DNA from: Rebecca billardiae RCC1528
Taxonomy: Eukaryota > Haptophyta
Length of the DNA: 64,000 nt
Direction: 5' to 3'
Assembly: GCA_965240325.2 (NCBI GenBank)
Contig: OZ251249.1
Span: forward strand, 1-64,000
Below, one piece after another: positions 25,301-37,381 of this stretch. Made by a program: the position numbers and the translations under genes. The notes under the pieces were generated by a model. That model was given only the letters and a program-made list of their open reading frames with translations. It was not told where the DNA came from and searched no databases. Within the stretch, counting starts at the first letter, position 1; every line of letters begins with the position of its first letter.

Positions 25301-28300
25301 GCCGAGCTCGGGCGCGCGCGCGCCGAGCGCGGCCACGCCCGCCGCGCCGAGCGCCGTGGCGTTGGGCGCGCCGAGCGGCGCGACCGAGACCAGCCGCCAC
25401 GCGAAGCCGAGCGCGCCGCCCGCGCCGCACGCCGCCGCCTCGGCGTGCAGCAGCAGCTCCGCGCCCGCGCGCGCGCCGCGCACCGCCGGGCCGGCGATCG
25501 CCAGCCGCGGCGCGCGCGCGGCCGGGCGGCGCACGACGTGCGTCGCGGGCGCAGACACGAGGCCGAGCAGTGAGGAGCGCACGCGCAGCGCGACGGTGAA
25601 GTCGCCCGCGCCGGGCAGCGGCGCCGCGCCGCCCGCGCCGAGCGTGAGCGTGGGCGTGCGCGGCGGCAGCGCCGCGAGCGCCGCGTTCGCCGCCTCGGCC
25701 GCGCCGCCGTCCTCCGAGGCGGGCGGCACCAGCCGCCACTCAAAGTCGAGCGGCACGACGCCGCCGCCGCTCGAGCCGCTGCCGTCGAGCGTCACGCTGC
25801 CGTCCGCGTCGGCGCCGCACGCGGAGGAGAGCGCCGCCGGCCCCGAGAGCGCCGCGAGCGGCGCGGCGCACGCGCCGCCGCCGCCGCCATCAGCCGCGCC
25901 GAGCTCGCACGGCGCGTCCGCGTCGATCGCGACGGCGGCGGCGGGCGCGAGCAGCGACGGCTCGGCGCACGGCGCGGGCGCGCACGCGGCGGGCGCGAGC
26001 ACGCCGCCGCGCACGCCGATGCGCGCGCCCGGCCGCGCGAGCGTGCCGCTGCCGAGCTGCGCGACGAGCGTCGAGTCGTCCGCCCAGTAGCAGCGCGGCG
26101 CGGGCGCGGCCGCCGACGCGGCCGGCCCGCGCAGCAGCGCGACCGTGTCGTCGTCGAGCACCGCCTCGCACGGCGCGAGCGCCGAGCCCATGCGCGCGCG
26201 GTCGGTCGGCTGCTGCCCAAACCACACGCGCACGACGCTCAGCGCACTGTCGAACGCCGCGCCGAGCGGCTCGGGCGCGTGCAGCCCGAGAAACTCGAAC
26301 CACGCGCCGCCCTCGGCGCCACCCTCGGCGCCGCCGGGCGCGGGCTCGTACTGCCCGCCGCCGTTGAGCGAGACGCGCACCGCAGCGCGCCCCTCCGCCG
26401 ATGGCGGCGTGCGCACGCGCGCGTGCGTGCCATTGGCCCACTCGGCCGGCACGGGGGCAGCGCCGGCGCCGAACGCAAAGGCCAGCGCGAGGCCCTCGCC
26501 CGCGTCGAGGCCCGCGCCCACCACCGTGACCAGCGTGCCGCCGCGCGCGGGGCCCGAGCGCGGCGCGAGCGCGTGCACGGCCGCCGCGCCGTCCGCGTAC
26601 GCCGTGAAGGGCGCGCCCGAGCGGCTCGTCGTGTTCGCGCGGCCGGCGCCGAGCGAGAGCTCGAGCGCGAGCGTGCGTGGCGGCGCGGAGGGCGCGAGTG
26701 GCAGCGGCGGTAGCGCGCACGCCGCGCGCGCCGTGCCGTTGTCGAGCGGCGAGAGCAGCGCCGCGGGCGCCGCGCAGCCGCCGCCGAGCGCGGGCAGCAC
26801 GCAGCACAGCTCGCCCGCGCCGTACTGCGCAAAGCCAACGCCCTCGAGCGTCACCACCGTGCCGCCGCGCGCCGGGCCGGCCGAAGGGCGCAGCGCGCTC
26901 ACGACGAGCGCGGCCGCGTCGTACAGCTCGAAGCGCAGCACGTCGCCGAAGAGCGTGCGCACGGCGTGCGCGCCGCCGCCCAGCCGCAGCTCGGCCGCGT
27001 ACGACGCCGCGGGCGCGGACGCCGGCAGCAGGCAGCGCGCCATGCGGCCGTCCGCGCCGAGCGCCGCGTCGACGGCGATGGGCGCGGCGGGCGCCGGCGG
27101 CGTGAAGACGCACACGCCGCCGCCGCCCACGCCGACCAGCCCCACGCCGCGGAAGGTGATCTCGTGCGACCCGTCGGCCGCGCCAGGCGAGCCGACCGGC
27201 GCGCCGAGCGGCTGTAGCCCGTCGAGCTGCGCGCGAGCGAGCGAGGGCGGCGGCGGCGGCGGCGGCGGGCTCGGCGGCGGCGAGGGCGGCGATGAGGGCG
27301 GAGGGCGCAGTGGCGGCGCCGGCGGCACGCTGGGCGGTGGCCGCGACGGCGGCTGCGACGGCGGCTGCGTTGGCGGCTGCGAGGGCGGTAGCGAGGGCGG
27401 TAGCGAGGGCGGTAGTGACGGCGGCTGCGAGGGCGGTAGTGACGGCGGCTGCGAGGGCGGCTGCGAGGGCGGTAGCGAGGGCGGTAGTGACGGCGGCTGC
27501 GAGGGCGGTGGTGACGGCGGCTGCGAGGGCGGCTGCGAGGGCGGTAGCGAGGGCGGCTGCGAGGGCGGCTGCGACGGCGGCTGCAAGGGCGGTGGTGACG
27601 GCGGCACTGACGGCAGAACGCTCGGTGGCAGTTGCAACTGCGGCAGTGCTGGCGGGGGCGACGGTGGTGGCGACGGTGGCGGGCTCGGTGGCGGCGGTGC
27701 AGGTGGCGGGCTCGGTGGCGGGCTCGGCGGCAGAATCGGTGGCGGCGGCGGCGGTGGCGGGCTCGAAGGTGGGCTCTGCGGCGGCGGCGCAGGTGGTGGA
27801 CTCGGTGGCAGGCTCGGCGGCGGGCTCGGTGGCGGCGGCGCAGGTGGCGGGCTCGGAGGCGGGCTCGGCGGCGAGCTCGGTGGCGGCGGCGCAGGTGGCG
27901 GCGATGGAGGCGGGCTCGGCGGCGGGCTTGGTGGCGGCGGCGCAGGTGGCGGGCTCGGAGGCGGGCTGGGCGGCGGGCTCGGTGGCGGCGCCGCAGGTGG
28001 CGGGCTCGGAGGCGGGCTGGGCGGCGGGCTCGGTGGCGGCGGCGCAGGTGGCGGCGAAGGAGGCGGGCTCGGCGGCGGGCTCGGTGGCGGCGGCGCAGGT
28101 GGCGGGCTCGGAGGCGGGCTGGGCGGCGGGCTCGGTGGCGGCGGCGCAGGTGGCGGCGAAGGAGGGGGGCTCGGCGGCGGGCTCGGTGGCGGCGGCGCAG
28201 GTGGCGGGCTCGGAGGCGGGCTGGGCGGCGGGCTGGGTGGCGGCGGCGCAGGTGGCGGCGATGGAGGCGGGCTCAGCGGCGGGCTCGGTGGCGGCGGCGC

Positions 28301-31300
28301 AGGTGGCGGGCTCGGAGGCGGGCTGGGCGGCGGGCTGGGTGGCGGCGGCGCAGGTGGCGGCGATGGGGGCGGGCTCAGCGGCGGGCTCGGTGGCGGCGGC
28401 GCAGGTGGCGGGCTCGGAGGCGGGCTGGGCGGCGGGCTCGGTGGCGGCGGCGCAGGTGGCGGCGATGGGGGCGGGCTCAGCGGCGGGCTCGGTGGCGGCG
28501 GCGCAGGTGGCGGCGATGGAGGCGGGCTGGGCGGCGGGCTCGGTGGGGGCGGCGCAGGTGGCGGCGATGGAGGCGGGCTCAGCGGCGGGCTGGGTGGCGG
28601 CATCGCAGGTGGCGGGCTCGGAGGCGGGCTGGGCGGCGGGCTGGGTGGCGGCGGCGCAGGTGGCGGCAATGGAGGCGGGCTCAGCGGCGGGCTCGGTGGC
28701 GGCGGCGCAGGTGGCGGCGAAGGAGACGGGCTGGGCGGCGGGCTGGGTGGCGGCGGCGCAGGTGGCGGGCTCGGAGGCGGGCTGGGCGGCGGGCTCGGTG
28801 GCGGCGGCGCAGGTGGCGGGCTCGGAGGCGGGCTGGGCGGCGGGCTGGGTGGCGGCGGCGCAGGTGGCGGGCTCGGAGGCGGGCTCAGCGGCGGGCTCGG
28901 TGGCGGCGGCGCAGGTGGCGGGCTCGGAGGCGGGCTGGGCGGCGGGCTCGGTGGCGGCGGCGCAGGTGGCGGCGATGGAGGCGGGCTCAGCGGCGGGCTC
29001 GGTGGCGGCGGCGCAGGTGGCGGCGAAGGAGGGGGGCTGGGCGGCGGGCTCGGTGGCGGCGGCGCAGGTGGCTGGCTCTGAGGCGGGCTGGGCGGCGCGC
29101 TCGGTGGCGGCGGCGCAGGTGGCGGGCTCGGAGGCGGGCTCAGCGGCGGGCTCGGTGGCGGCGGCGCAGGTGGCGGCGATGGAGGCGGGCTCGGCGGCGG
29201 GCTCGGTGGGGGCGGCGCAGGTGGCGGGCTCGGAGGCGGGCTGGGCGGCGGGCTCGGTGGCGGCGCCGCAGGTGGCGGGCTCGGAGGCGGGCTGGGCGGC
29301 GGGCTCGGTGGCGGCGGCGCAGGTGGCGGCGAAGGAGGCGGGCTCGGCGGCGGGCTCGGTGGCGGCGGCGCAGGTGGCGGGCTCGGAGGCGGGCTGGGCG
29401 GCGGGCTCGGTGGCGGCGGCGCAGGTGGCGGCGAAGGAGGGGGGCTCGGCGGCGGGCTCGGTGGCGGCGGCGCAGGTGGCGGGCTCGGAGGCGGGCTGGG
29501 CGGCGGGCTGGGTGGCGGCGGCGCAGGTGGCGGCGATGGGGGCGGGCTCAGCGGCGGGCTCGGTGGCGGCGGCGCAGGTGGCGGGCTCGGAGGCGGGCTG
29601 GGCGGCGGGCTCGGTGGCGGCGGCGCAGGTGGCGGCGATGGGGGCGGGCTCAGCGGCGGGCTCGGTGGCGGCGGCGCAGGTGGCGGCGATGGAGGCGGGC
29701 TGGGCGGCGGGCTCGGTGGGGGCGGCGCAGGTGGCGGCGATGGAGGCGGGCTCAGCGGCGGGCTCGGTGGCGGCAGCGCAGGTGGCGGGCTCGGAGGCGG
29801 GCTGGGCGGCGGGCTGGGTGGCGGCGGCGCAGGTGGCGGCAATGGAGGCGGGCTCAGCGGCGGGCTCGGTGGCGGCGGCGCAGGTGGCGGCGAAGGAGAC
29901 GGGCTGGGCGGCGGGCTGGGTGGCGGCGGCGCAGGTGGCGGGCTCGGAGGCGGGCTGGGCGGCGGGCTCGGTGGCGGCGGCGCAGGTGGCGGGCTCGGAG
30001 GCGGGCTGGGCGGCGGGCTGGGTGGCGGCGGCGCAGGTGGCGGCGACGGAGGCTGGCTCAGCGGCGGGCTCGGTGGCGGCGGCGCAGGTGGCGGGCTCGG
30101 AGGCGGGCTGGGCGGCGGGCTGGGTGGCGGCGGCGCAGGTGGCCGCGATGGAGGCGGGCTGGGCGGCGGGCTGGGTGGCGGCGGCGCAGGTGGCGGCGAT
30201 GGAGGCGGGCTCGGCGGCTGGCTCGGTGGCGGCGGCGCAGGTGGCGGGCTCGGAGGCGGGCTGGGCTGCGGGCTGGGTGGCGGCAGCGCAGGTGGCGGCG
30301 ATGGAGGCGGGCTCAGCGGCGGGCTCGGTGGCGGCGGCGCAGGTGGCGGGCTCGGAGGCGGGCTGGGCGGCGGGCTCGGTGGCGGCGGCGCAGGTGGCGG
30401 GCTCGGAGGCGGGCTGGGCGGCGGGCTGGGTGGCGGCAGCGCAGGTGGCGGCGATGGAGGCGGGCTCAGCGGCGGGCTCGGTGGCGGCGGCGCAGGTGGC
30501 GGGCTCGGAGGCGGGCTGGGCGGCGGGCTCGGTGGCGGCGGCGCAGGTGGCGGCGATGGAGGCGGGCTCAGCGGCGGGCTCGGTGGCGGCGGCGCAGGTG
30601 GCGGCGAAGGAGGGGGGCTGGGCGGCGGGCTCGGTGGCGGCGGCACAGGTGGCGGGCTCGGAGGCGGGCTCGGCGGCGGGCTCGGTGGCGGCGGCGCAGG
30701 TGGCGGGCTCGGAGGCGGGCTGGGCGGCGGGCTCGGTGGCGGCGGCGCAGGTGGCGGCGAAGGAGGGGGGCTCGGCGGCGGGCTCGGTGGCGGCGGCGCA
30801 GGTGGCGGGCTCGGAGGCGGGCTGGGCGGCGGGCTGGGTGGCGGCAGCGCAGGTGGCGGCGATGGAGGCGGGCTCAGCGGCGGGCTCGGTGGCGGCGGCG
30901 CAGGTGGCGGGCTCGGAGGCGGGCTGGGCGGCGGGCTCGGTGGCGGCGGCGCAGGTGGCGGCGATGGAGGCGGGCTCAGCGGCGGGCTCGGTGGCGGCGG
31001 CGCAGGTGGCGGCGAAGGAGGGGGGCTGGGCGGCGGGCTCGGTGGCGGCGGCGCAGGTGGCTGGCTCGGAGGCGGGCTGGGCGGCGGGCTCGGTGGCGGC
31101 GGCGCAGGTGGCGGGCTCGGAGGCGGGCTGGGCGGCGCGCTGGGTGGCGGCGGCGCAGGTGGCGGCGATGGAGGCGGGCTCAGCGGCGGGCTCGGTGGCG
31201 GCGGCGCAGGTGGCGGCGAAGGAGGGGGGCTGGGCGGCGGGCTCGGTGGCGGCGGCGCAGGTGGCTGGCTCGGAGGCGGGCTGGGCGGCGGGCTCGGTGG

Positions 31301-34300
31301 CGGCGGCGCAGGTGGCGGGCTCGGAGGCGGGCTGGGCGGCGCGCTGGGTGGCGGCGGCGCAGGTGGCGGCGATGGAGGCGGGCTCAGCGGCGGGCTCGGT
31401 GGCGGCGGCGCAGGTGGCGGGCTCGGAGGCGGGCTGGGCGGCGGGCTGGGTGGCGGCGGCGCAGGTGGCGGCGATGGAGGCGGGCTCAGCGGCGGGCTCG
31501 GTGGCGGCGGCGCAGGTGGCGGCGAAGGAGGCGGGCTCGGCGGCGGGCTCGGTGGCGGCAGCGCAGGTGGCGGCGATGGAGGCGGGCTGGGCGGCGGGCT
31601 CGGTGGCGGCGGCGCAGGTGGCGGCGAAGGAGGCGGGCTTGGCGGCGGGCTCGGTGGCGGCGGCGCAGGTGGCGGGCTCGGAGGCGGGCTCGGCGGCGAG
31701 CTCGGTGGCGGCGGCGCAGGTGGCGGCGAAGGAGGCGGGCTCGCCGGCGGGCTCGGTGGCAGCGGCGCAGGTGGCGGGCTCGGAGGCGGGTTCGGCGGCG
31801 GGCTGGGTGGCGGCGGCGCAGGTGGCGGGCTCGGAGGCGGGCTGGGCGGCGGGCTCGGTGGCGGCGGCGCAGGTGGCGGCGAAGGAGGGGGGCTCGGCGG
31901 CGGGCTCGGTGGCGGCGGCGCAGGTGGCGGGCTCGGAGGCGGGCTGGGCGGCGGGCTGGGTGGCGGCGGCGCAGGTGGCGGCGATGGAGGCGGGCTCAGC
32001 GGCGGGCTCGGTGGCGGCGGCGCAGGTGGCGGGCTCGGAGGCGGGCTGGGCGGCGGGCTGGGTGGCGGCGGCGCAGGTGGCGGCGATGGGGGCGGGCTCA
32101 GCGGCGGGCTCGGTGGCGGCGGCGCAGGTGGCGGCGATGGAGGCGGGCTGGGCGGCGGGCTCGGTGGGGGCGGCGCAGGTGGCGGCGATGGAGGCGGGCT
32201 CAGCGGCGGGCTCGGTGGCGGCGGCGCAGGTGGCGGGCTCGGAGGCGGGCTGGGCGGCGGGCTCGGTGGCGGCAGCGCAGGTGGCGGGCTCGGAGGCGGG
32301 CTGGGCGGCGGGCTGGGTGGCGGCGGCGCAGGTGGCGGCGATGGGGGCGGGCTCAGCGGCGGGCTCGGTGGCGGCGGCGCAGGTGGCGGCGATGGAGGCG
32401 GGCTGGGCGGCGGGCTCGGTGGGGGCGGCGCAGGTGGCGGCGATGGAGGCGGGCTCAGCGGCGGGCTCGGTGGCGGCAGCGCAGGTGGCGGGCTCGGAGG
32501 CGGGCTGGGCGGCGGGCTGGGTGGCGGCGGCGCAGGTGGCGGCAATGGAGGCGGGCTCAGCGGCGGGCTCGGTGGCGGCGGCGCAGGTGGCGGCGAAGGA
32601 GGCGGGCTGGGCGGCGGGCTGGGTGGCGGCGGCGCAGGTGGCGGGCTCGGAGGCGGGCTGGGCGGCGGGCTCGGTGGCGGCGGCGCAGGTGGCGGGCTCG
32701 GAGGCGGGCTGGGCGGCGGGCTGGGTGGCGGCGGCGCAGGTGGCGGCGACGGAGGCTGGCTCAGCGGCGGGCTCGGTGGCGGCGGCGCAGGTGGCGGGCT
32801 CGGAGGCGGGCTGGGCGGCGGGCTGGGTGGCGGCGGCGCAGGTGGCCGCGATGGAGGCGGGCTGGGCGGCGGGCTGGGTGGCGGCGGCGCAGGTGGCGGC
32901 GATGGAGGCGGGCTCGGCGGCTGGCTCGGTGGCGGCGGCGCAGGTGGCGGGCTCGGAGGCGGGCTGGGCGGCGGGCTCGGTGGCGGCGGCACAGGTGGCG
33001 GGCTCGGAGGCGGGCTCGGCGGCGGGCTCGGTGGCGGCGGCGCAGGTGGCGGGCTCGGAGGCGGGCTGGGCGGCGGGCTGGGTGGCGGCGGCGCAGGTGG
33101 CGGCGATGGGGGCGGGCTCAGCGGCGGGCTCGGTGGCGGCGGCGCAGGTGGCGGCGATGGAGGCGGGCTGGGCGGCGGGCTCGGTGGGGGCGGCGCAGGT
33201 GGCGGCGATGGAGGCGGGCTCAGCGGCGGGCTCGGTGGCGGCAGCGCAGGTGGCGGGCTCGGAGGCGGGCTGGGCGGCGGGCTGGGTGGCGGCGGCGCAG
33301 GTGGCGGCAATGGAGGCGGGCTCAGCGGCGGGCTCGGTGGCGGCGGCGCAGGTGGCGGCGAAGGAGGCGGGCTGGGCGGCGGGCTGGGTGGCGGCGGCGC
33401 AGGTGGCGGGCTCGGAGGCGGGCTGGGCGGCGGGCTCGGTGGCGGCGGCGCAGGTGGCGGGCTCGGAGGCGGGCTGGGCGGCGGGCTGGGTGGCGGCGGC
33501 GCAGGTGGCGGCGATGGGGGCGGGCTCAGCGGCGGGCTCGGTGGCGGCGGCGCAGGTGGCGGCGATGGAGGCGGGCTGGGCGGCGGGCTCGGTGGGGGCG
33601 GCGCAGGTGGCGGCGATGGAGGCGGGCTCAGCGGCGGGCTCGGTGGCGGCGGCGCAGGTGGCGGGCTCGGAGGCGGGCTGGGCGGCGGGCTCGGTGGCGG
33701 CAGCGCAGGTGGCGGGCTCGGAGGCGGGCTGGGCGGCGGGCTGGGTGGCGGCGGCGCAGGTGGCGGCGATGGGGGCGGGCTCAGCGGCGGGCTCGGTGGC
33801 GGCGGCGCAGGTGGCGGCGATGGAGGCGGGCTGGGCGGCGGGCTCGGTGGGGGCGGCGCAGGTGGCGGCGATGGAGGCGGGCTCAGCGGCGGGCTCGGTG
33901 GCGGCAGCGCAGGTGGCGGGCTCGGAGGCGGGCTGGGCGGCGGGCTGGGTGGCGGCGGCGCAGGTGGCGGCAATGGAGGCGGGCTCAGCGGCGGGCTCGG
34001 TGGCGGCGGCGCAGGTGGCGGCGAAGGAGGCGGGCTGGGCGGCGGGCTGGGTGGCGGCGGCGCAGGTGGCGGGCTCGGAGGCGGGCTGGGCGGCGGGCTC
34101 GGTGGCGGCGGCGCAGGTGGCGGGCTCGGAGGCGGGCTGGGCGGCGGGCTGGGTGGCGGCGGCGCAGGTGGCGGCGACGGAGGCTGGCTCAGCGGCGGGC
34201 TCGGTGGCGGCGGCGCAGGTGGCGGGCTCGGAGGCGGGCTGGGCGGCGGGCTGGGTGGCGGCGGCGCAGGTGGCCGCGATGGAGGCGGGCTGGGCGGCGG

Positions 34301-37300
34301 GCTGGGTGGCGGCGGCGCAGGTGGCGGCGATGGAGGCGGGCTCGGCGGCTGGCTCGGTGGCGGCGGCGCAGGTGGCGGGCTCGGAGGCGGGCTGGGCGGC
34401 GGGCTCGGTGGCGGCGGCACAGGTGGCGGGCTCGGAGGCGGGCTCGGCGGCGGGCTCGGTGGCGGCGGCGCAGGTGGCGGGCTCGGAGGCGGGCTGGGCG
34501 GCGGGCTCGGTGGCGGCGGCGCAGGTGGCGGCGAAGGAGGGGGGCTCGGCGGCGGGCTCTGTGGCGGCGGCGCAGGTGGCTGGCTCGGAGGCGGGCTGGG
34601 CGGCGGGCTGGGTGGCGGCAGCGCAGGTGGCGGCGATGGAGGCGGGCTCAGCGGCGGGCTCGGTGGCGGCGGCGCAGGTGGCGGGCTCGGAGGCGGGCTG
34701 GGCGGCGGGCTCGGTGGCGGCGGCGCAGGTGGCGGCGATGGAGGCGGGCTCAGCGGCGGGCTCGGTGGCGGCGGCGCAGGTGGCGGCGAAGGAGGGGGGC
34801 TGGGCGGCGGGCTCGGTGGCGGCGGCGCAGGTGGCTGGCTCGGAGGCGGGCTGGGCGGCGGGCTCGGTGGCGGCGGCGCAGGTGGCGGGCTCGGAGGCGG
34901 GTTCGGCGGCGGGCTCGGTGGCGGCGGCGCAGGTGGCGGGCTCGGAGGCGGGCTGGGCGGCGGGCTCGGTGGCAGCGGCGCAGGTGGCGGCGAAGGAGGC
35001 GGGCTCGGCGGCGGGCTCGGTGGCGGCGGCGCAGGTGGCGGAGAAGGAGGCGGGCTCGGCGGCGGGCTTGGCGGTGGCGACGGTGGCGGGCTGGGTGGCT
35101 GGCTCGGCTGTGGGCTCGGCGGCGGAGACGGTGGCGGGCTCGGATGCGGGCTCGGCGGTGGGCTCGGCGGCGAAGACGGTGGCCGGCTCGGAGGCGGGCT
35201 GGGTGGTGGGATCGGAGGGGGCTGCGCGGGTGGCGGCAACGGAGGCGGGCTCGGCGGCTGGCTTGGCGGTGGGCGCGGTGGCGGGCTGGGCTGCGGGCTT
35301 GGCGATGGGCTCGGCGGTGGTGGGCTCGGCGGCAAGCGCGGCGGTGATGGCGGAGGGCTCGGTGGTGGGTGCGGAGGCCGGCTCGGCAGCGGTGAGGGCG
35401 TCGGACGTGGAGGCGCTCGCGTCGGCGGGCTCGGCGGCGGGCTGGGCGATGGGGACGGTGGCGGGCTTGGCGGAGGGCTGGGCGGCGGGCTCGGTGGCGG
35501 GCTCGGCGGCGCGGGCAGCCCGAGGTCGACTCTGGGGAGGCGGTCGCCCATCTCCCCCGGGTTTTTGCCGATGTCCGCCGTGTCGCCTGAGCCGGTCTGC
35601 CCGTCTGTGCCCGCGCCCCAGCTGGCGACCACCACGCCGGGCGCGCGCAGCGGAGCGGCGCAGTGTGTTGTGAGCTTGGCGGCGCGGCGTTGCGCGCGTG
35701 GCGGCGGCGCGAGTGCGCGCGCGCACCACTTGATCTCCTGCCCGCCGTCGAGCACGGCGCACGTGGCGAGCGACGAGGCGGCGATGGCCTCGACCGTGCG
35801 GCCGGTGCCCAGCTGTACTGGTGGGAGCGCGTCCCCCATGTCTGCGGGTGTGACGCCCCTGCTGTCGGTGTCTTCGCTGCCGAGCTGCCCGTCAGAGCCG
35901 AGGCCCCAGCTGCGCGCGCGCGCGGCGCGACGCGTGGCGGGGGCGTGAGCGCACGCTCGATGGCGGCGCCTTCCGAGCCCGCACGTGGGCCACGCGCATC
36001 GCCGCGCACCACTTGAGGCGCGCGTCGTGCATGCGCGCGCAGCTGTGCGAGGTGCCGAGCGCGAGCGCGCTCGCGTTGCCGCCGAGCGCGACGGCCTGCT
36101 GCGGCGTGCGCACTGCGATGGCGTTGTCGTAGTTGCCGAGCTGGTACTTGGAGCCGTCGCCCCAGCACGACACCTGCCCCAGCACGTCGCGCGCGCACGT
36201 GAAAGCCTCGCCCACCGCGAGCTCGAGCGCAGGCAGCGGCAGCGGCACGTACGGCAGAGCGGCGCCCATCTCGCCCGCATCCGCGCCCGCCTTGCTCACA
36301 CCAGCGCCGATGCCGAGCTGGCCGGCGCCGTTGTCGCCCCAGCACTTGACCCCGCCGTTGGAGAGCAGCACGCACGCGTGCGTCGCGAGGTGCAGCTCGA
36401 CGCTCTCCACCGTCGCGTTCGCGTCCGCCCCCGCCGGGTCCGTGAGCCGCACGAACGGCAGCGCGCCGCCCATCTGCTGCGGCTCCGAGCCGCGCCCCGC
36501 CGTGTCCTCGTACCCGAGCTGGCCGTCAGCGTTGGCGCCCCAGCACTTGAGCCCGCTGCTCGCGCCCACGCGCACCAGCGCGCACGTGCTGTACTTGCCG
36601 CAGCGCACCGCGCTCACCGCCGCACCCTCGCCGAGGTCCACGGCCGCAAGCGCGTCGCCCATGCCGTACGCGCCGCCCTCACCCACCTCCGAGCCGTGGC
36701 CCAGGCCGAGCTGCCCGGCGCTGTTCGAGCCCCAGCTGCCCAGCGCGGAGAGTGCGGGGTGCGGGCGTACGGGTCGCGCGTGAGCCGTGCGCCGGCGTCG
36801 CGGCGGGGCCGCGGCAGCGCGTGGCGGCGCGCGAGTGCGCTGTGCGTGCGCGCGCACCAGCGCAGCGAGCTGTCACGCAGCACGGCGCACGTGTGCTCCC
36901 AGCCGGCGGACACGTCCGTCACGCCCGCGCCGCTGGGCAGCTGCACGAACGGCAGGGCTTCGCCCATCGTCTCCGTGCTTCCGCCGCGCGACGCCTTGTC
37001 CCCGTGCCCACTCATCCCCTTGTCACCGTCGCCAAAGCTGCGCGTGCGTGCGTAGGGAGCCGTGCCGAGCGTGCGCGCGCGGTGGGGCGGTCGTGGGTGG
37101 GTGGCACGCGGTCGCGGCCGGTGTGGCGGGACGGAGCACGGCGTGCGCCCGCACCACTTGAGCGCGCCCAGCCCATTGAGCTGTATGAGCACGCAGGTGT
37201 GCCGCCGCCCCATCGCCACGCGCGTGATCTGCGCGCGCGCAAGCGCCTCTGCGCTGAGCACTGAGCCCTCCGCGCTGAGCGCGGGCGGCAGCGCGGCGAG

Positions 37301-37381
37301 TAGCAGAATGGCGAGCGCAGCTAGGCCACGCAGCCCCCACCGCGCTCGGCTCGCGGCCGGCGCGCTGGCGAGCGGGCGCAT
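19334..37381 (-). CDS. Giant RCC1/Pro-rich/IPT/REJ-GPS/EF-hand membrane protein (polycystin-1-like architecture)
   Basis: Five exons: 37381-37155, 37037-36858, 36735-36010, 35909-35727 and 35621-19334. They join to 17,604 nt, an intact frame of 5,867 residues. The start is the ATG directly before a signal peptide (residues 1-36, hydrophobic core AALAILLLAALPPAL). Then: seven RCC1-like repeats with KCWG-type motifs (about 50-475); a Ser-Pro/Ala-Pro region (about 479-3232); IPT/TIG domains (about 3238, 3346 and 3453, each with a GPARGGT-like turn in the last two); an REJ/PKD-type region (about 3549-4600, with LSGPAALSSACG near 3696); a Cys-rich EGF-like stretch; a GPS site ending CACTHLTDFG (about 4731); a membrane segment (about 4780-4803); a low-complexity cytoplasmic linker; hydrophobic segments near 5205 and 5245; an EF-hand loop DLDVDGALDSAE (5667-5678); and two C-terminal membrane segments including YGRLFGEAKTR. 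Known REJ/GPS proteins self-cleave at HL^T and act in adhesion or fertilisation. Function here is inferred. Confidence 0.88.
27244..35505 (-). repeat. Coding minisatellite of 51 bp encoding (APPPPSPPPSPPPSPPP)n
   Basis: Within the last exon of the giant gene, the unit A-PPPP-S-PPP-S-PPP-S-PPP (17 residues, 51 bp) repeats about 145 times between roughly 27690 and 35050. Irregular SPPP/SQPP runs lie at both edges. Substitutions (A to V, L or Q; S to L; P to A) recur in matching order, so blocks of several units were duplicated. For example, the distinctive GGAGGCTGGCTCAGCGG variant recurs at about 30049, 32751 and 34181. Ser-Pro repeats of this type are typical of hydroxyproline-rich wall or matrix glycoproteins. 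The opposite strand is open too and gives long Gly/Arg/Ala frames, which are artefacts. Confidence 0.95.
35622..35726 (-). other. Intron 4 of the giant gene (105 bp)
   Basis: GTGCGC...CGCCAG. Its length is a multiple of three, so the frame reads through, but splicing restores the conserved K-C-W-G of repeat 7 and removes a non-homologous insert. Same TG^C position. Confidence 0.85.
35910..36009 (-). other. Intron 3 of the giant gene (100 bp)
   Basis: GTGCGC...GCGCAG. Removal is required to keep frame and gives K-C-W-G-L-G in repeat 6. Same TG^C position. Confidence 0.9.
36736..36857 (-). other. Intron 2 of the giant gene (122 bp)
   Basis: GTGCGC...GGGCAG. Removal is required to keep frame and yields R-C-W-G-S-N in repeat 2. 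It splits the Cys codon TG^C at the same site as intron 1. Confidence 0.9.
37038..37154 (-). other. Intron 1 of the giant gene (117 bp)
   Basis: GTGCGG...GCGCAG between AAGTG and CTTTGG. Splicing restores K-C-F-G in RCC1-like repeat 1. Phase 2, splitting the Cys codon TG^C. Confidence 0.85.

Noticed and set aside
19352-25573. Plus-strand frame of about 2,070 codons opposite the REJ/GPS part of the giant gene
   Set aside because: Arg/Ala-rich shadow of GC-rich coding sequence. The minus strand carries GPS, EF-hand and IPT motifs.
27292-35673. Plus-strand open frames of more than 2,500 codons (Gly-, Ala- or Arg/Trp-rich) across the Pro-rich region
   Set aside because: They are antisense to the minus-strand Ser-Pro minisatellite. 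The 51-bp unit is stop-free in several frames, and only the minus frame is continuous with domains on both sides.
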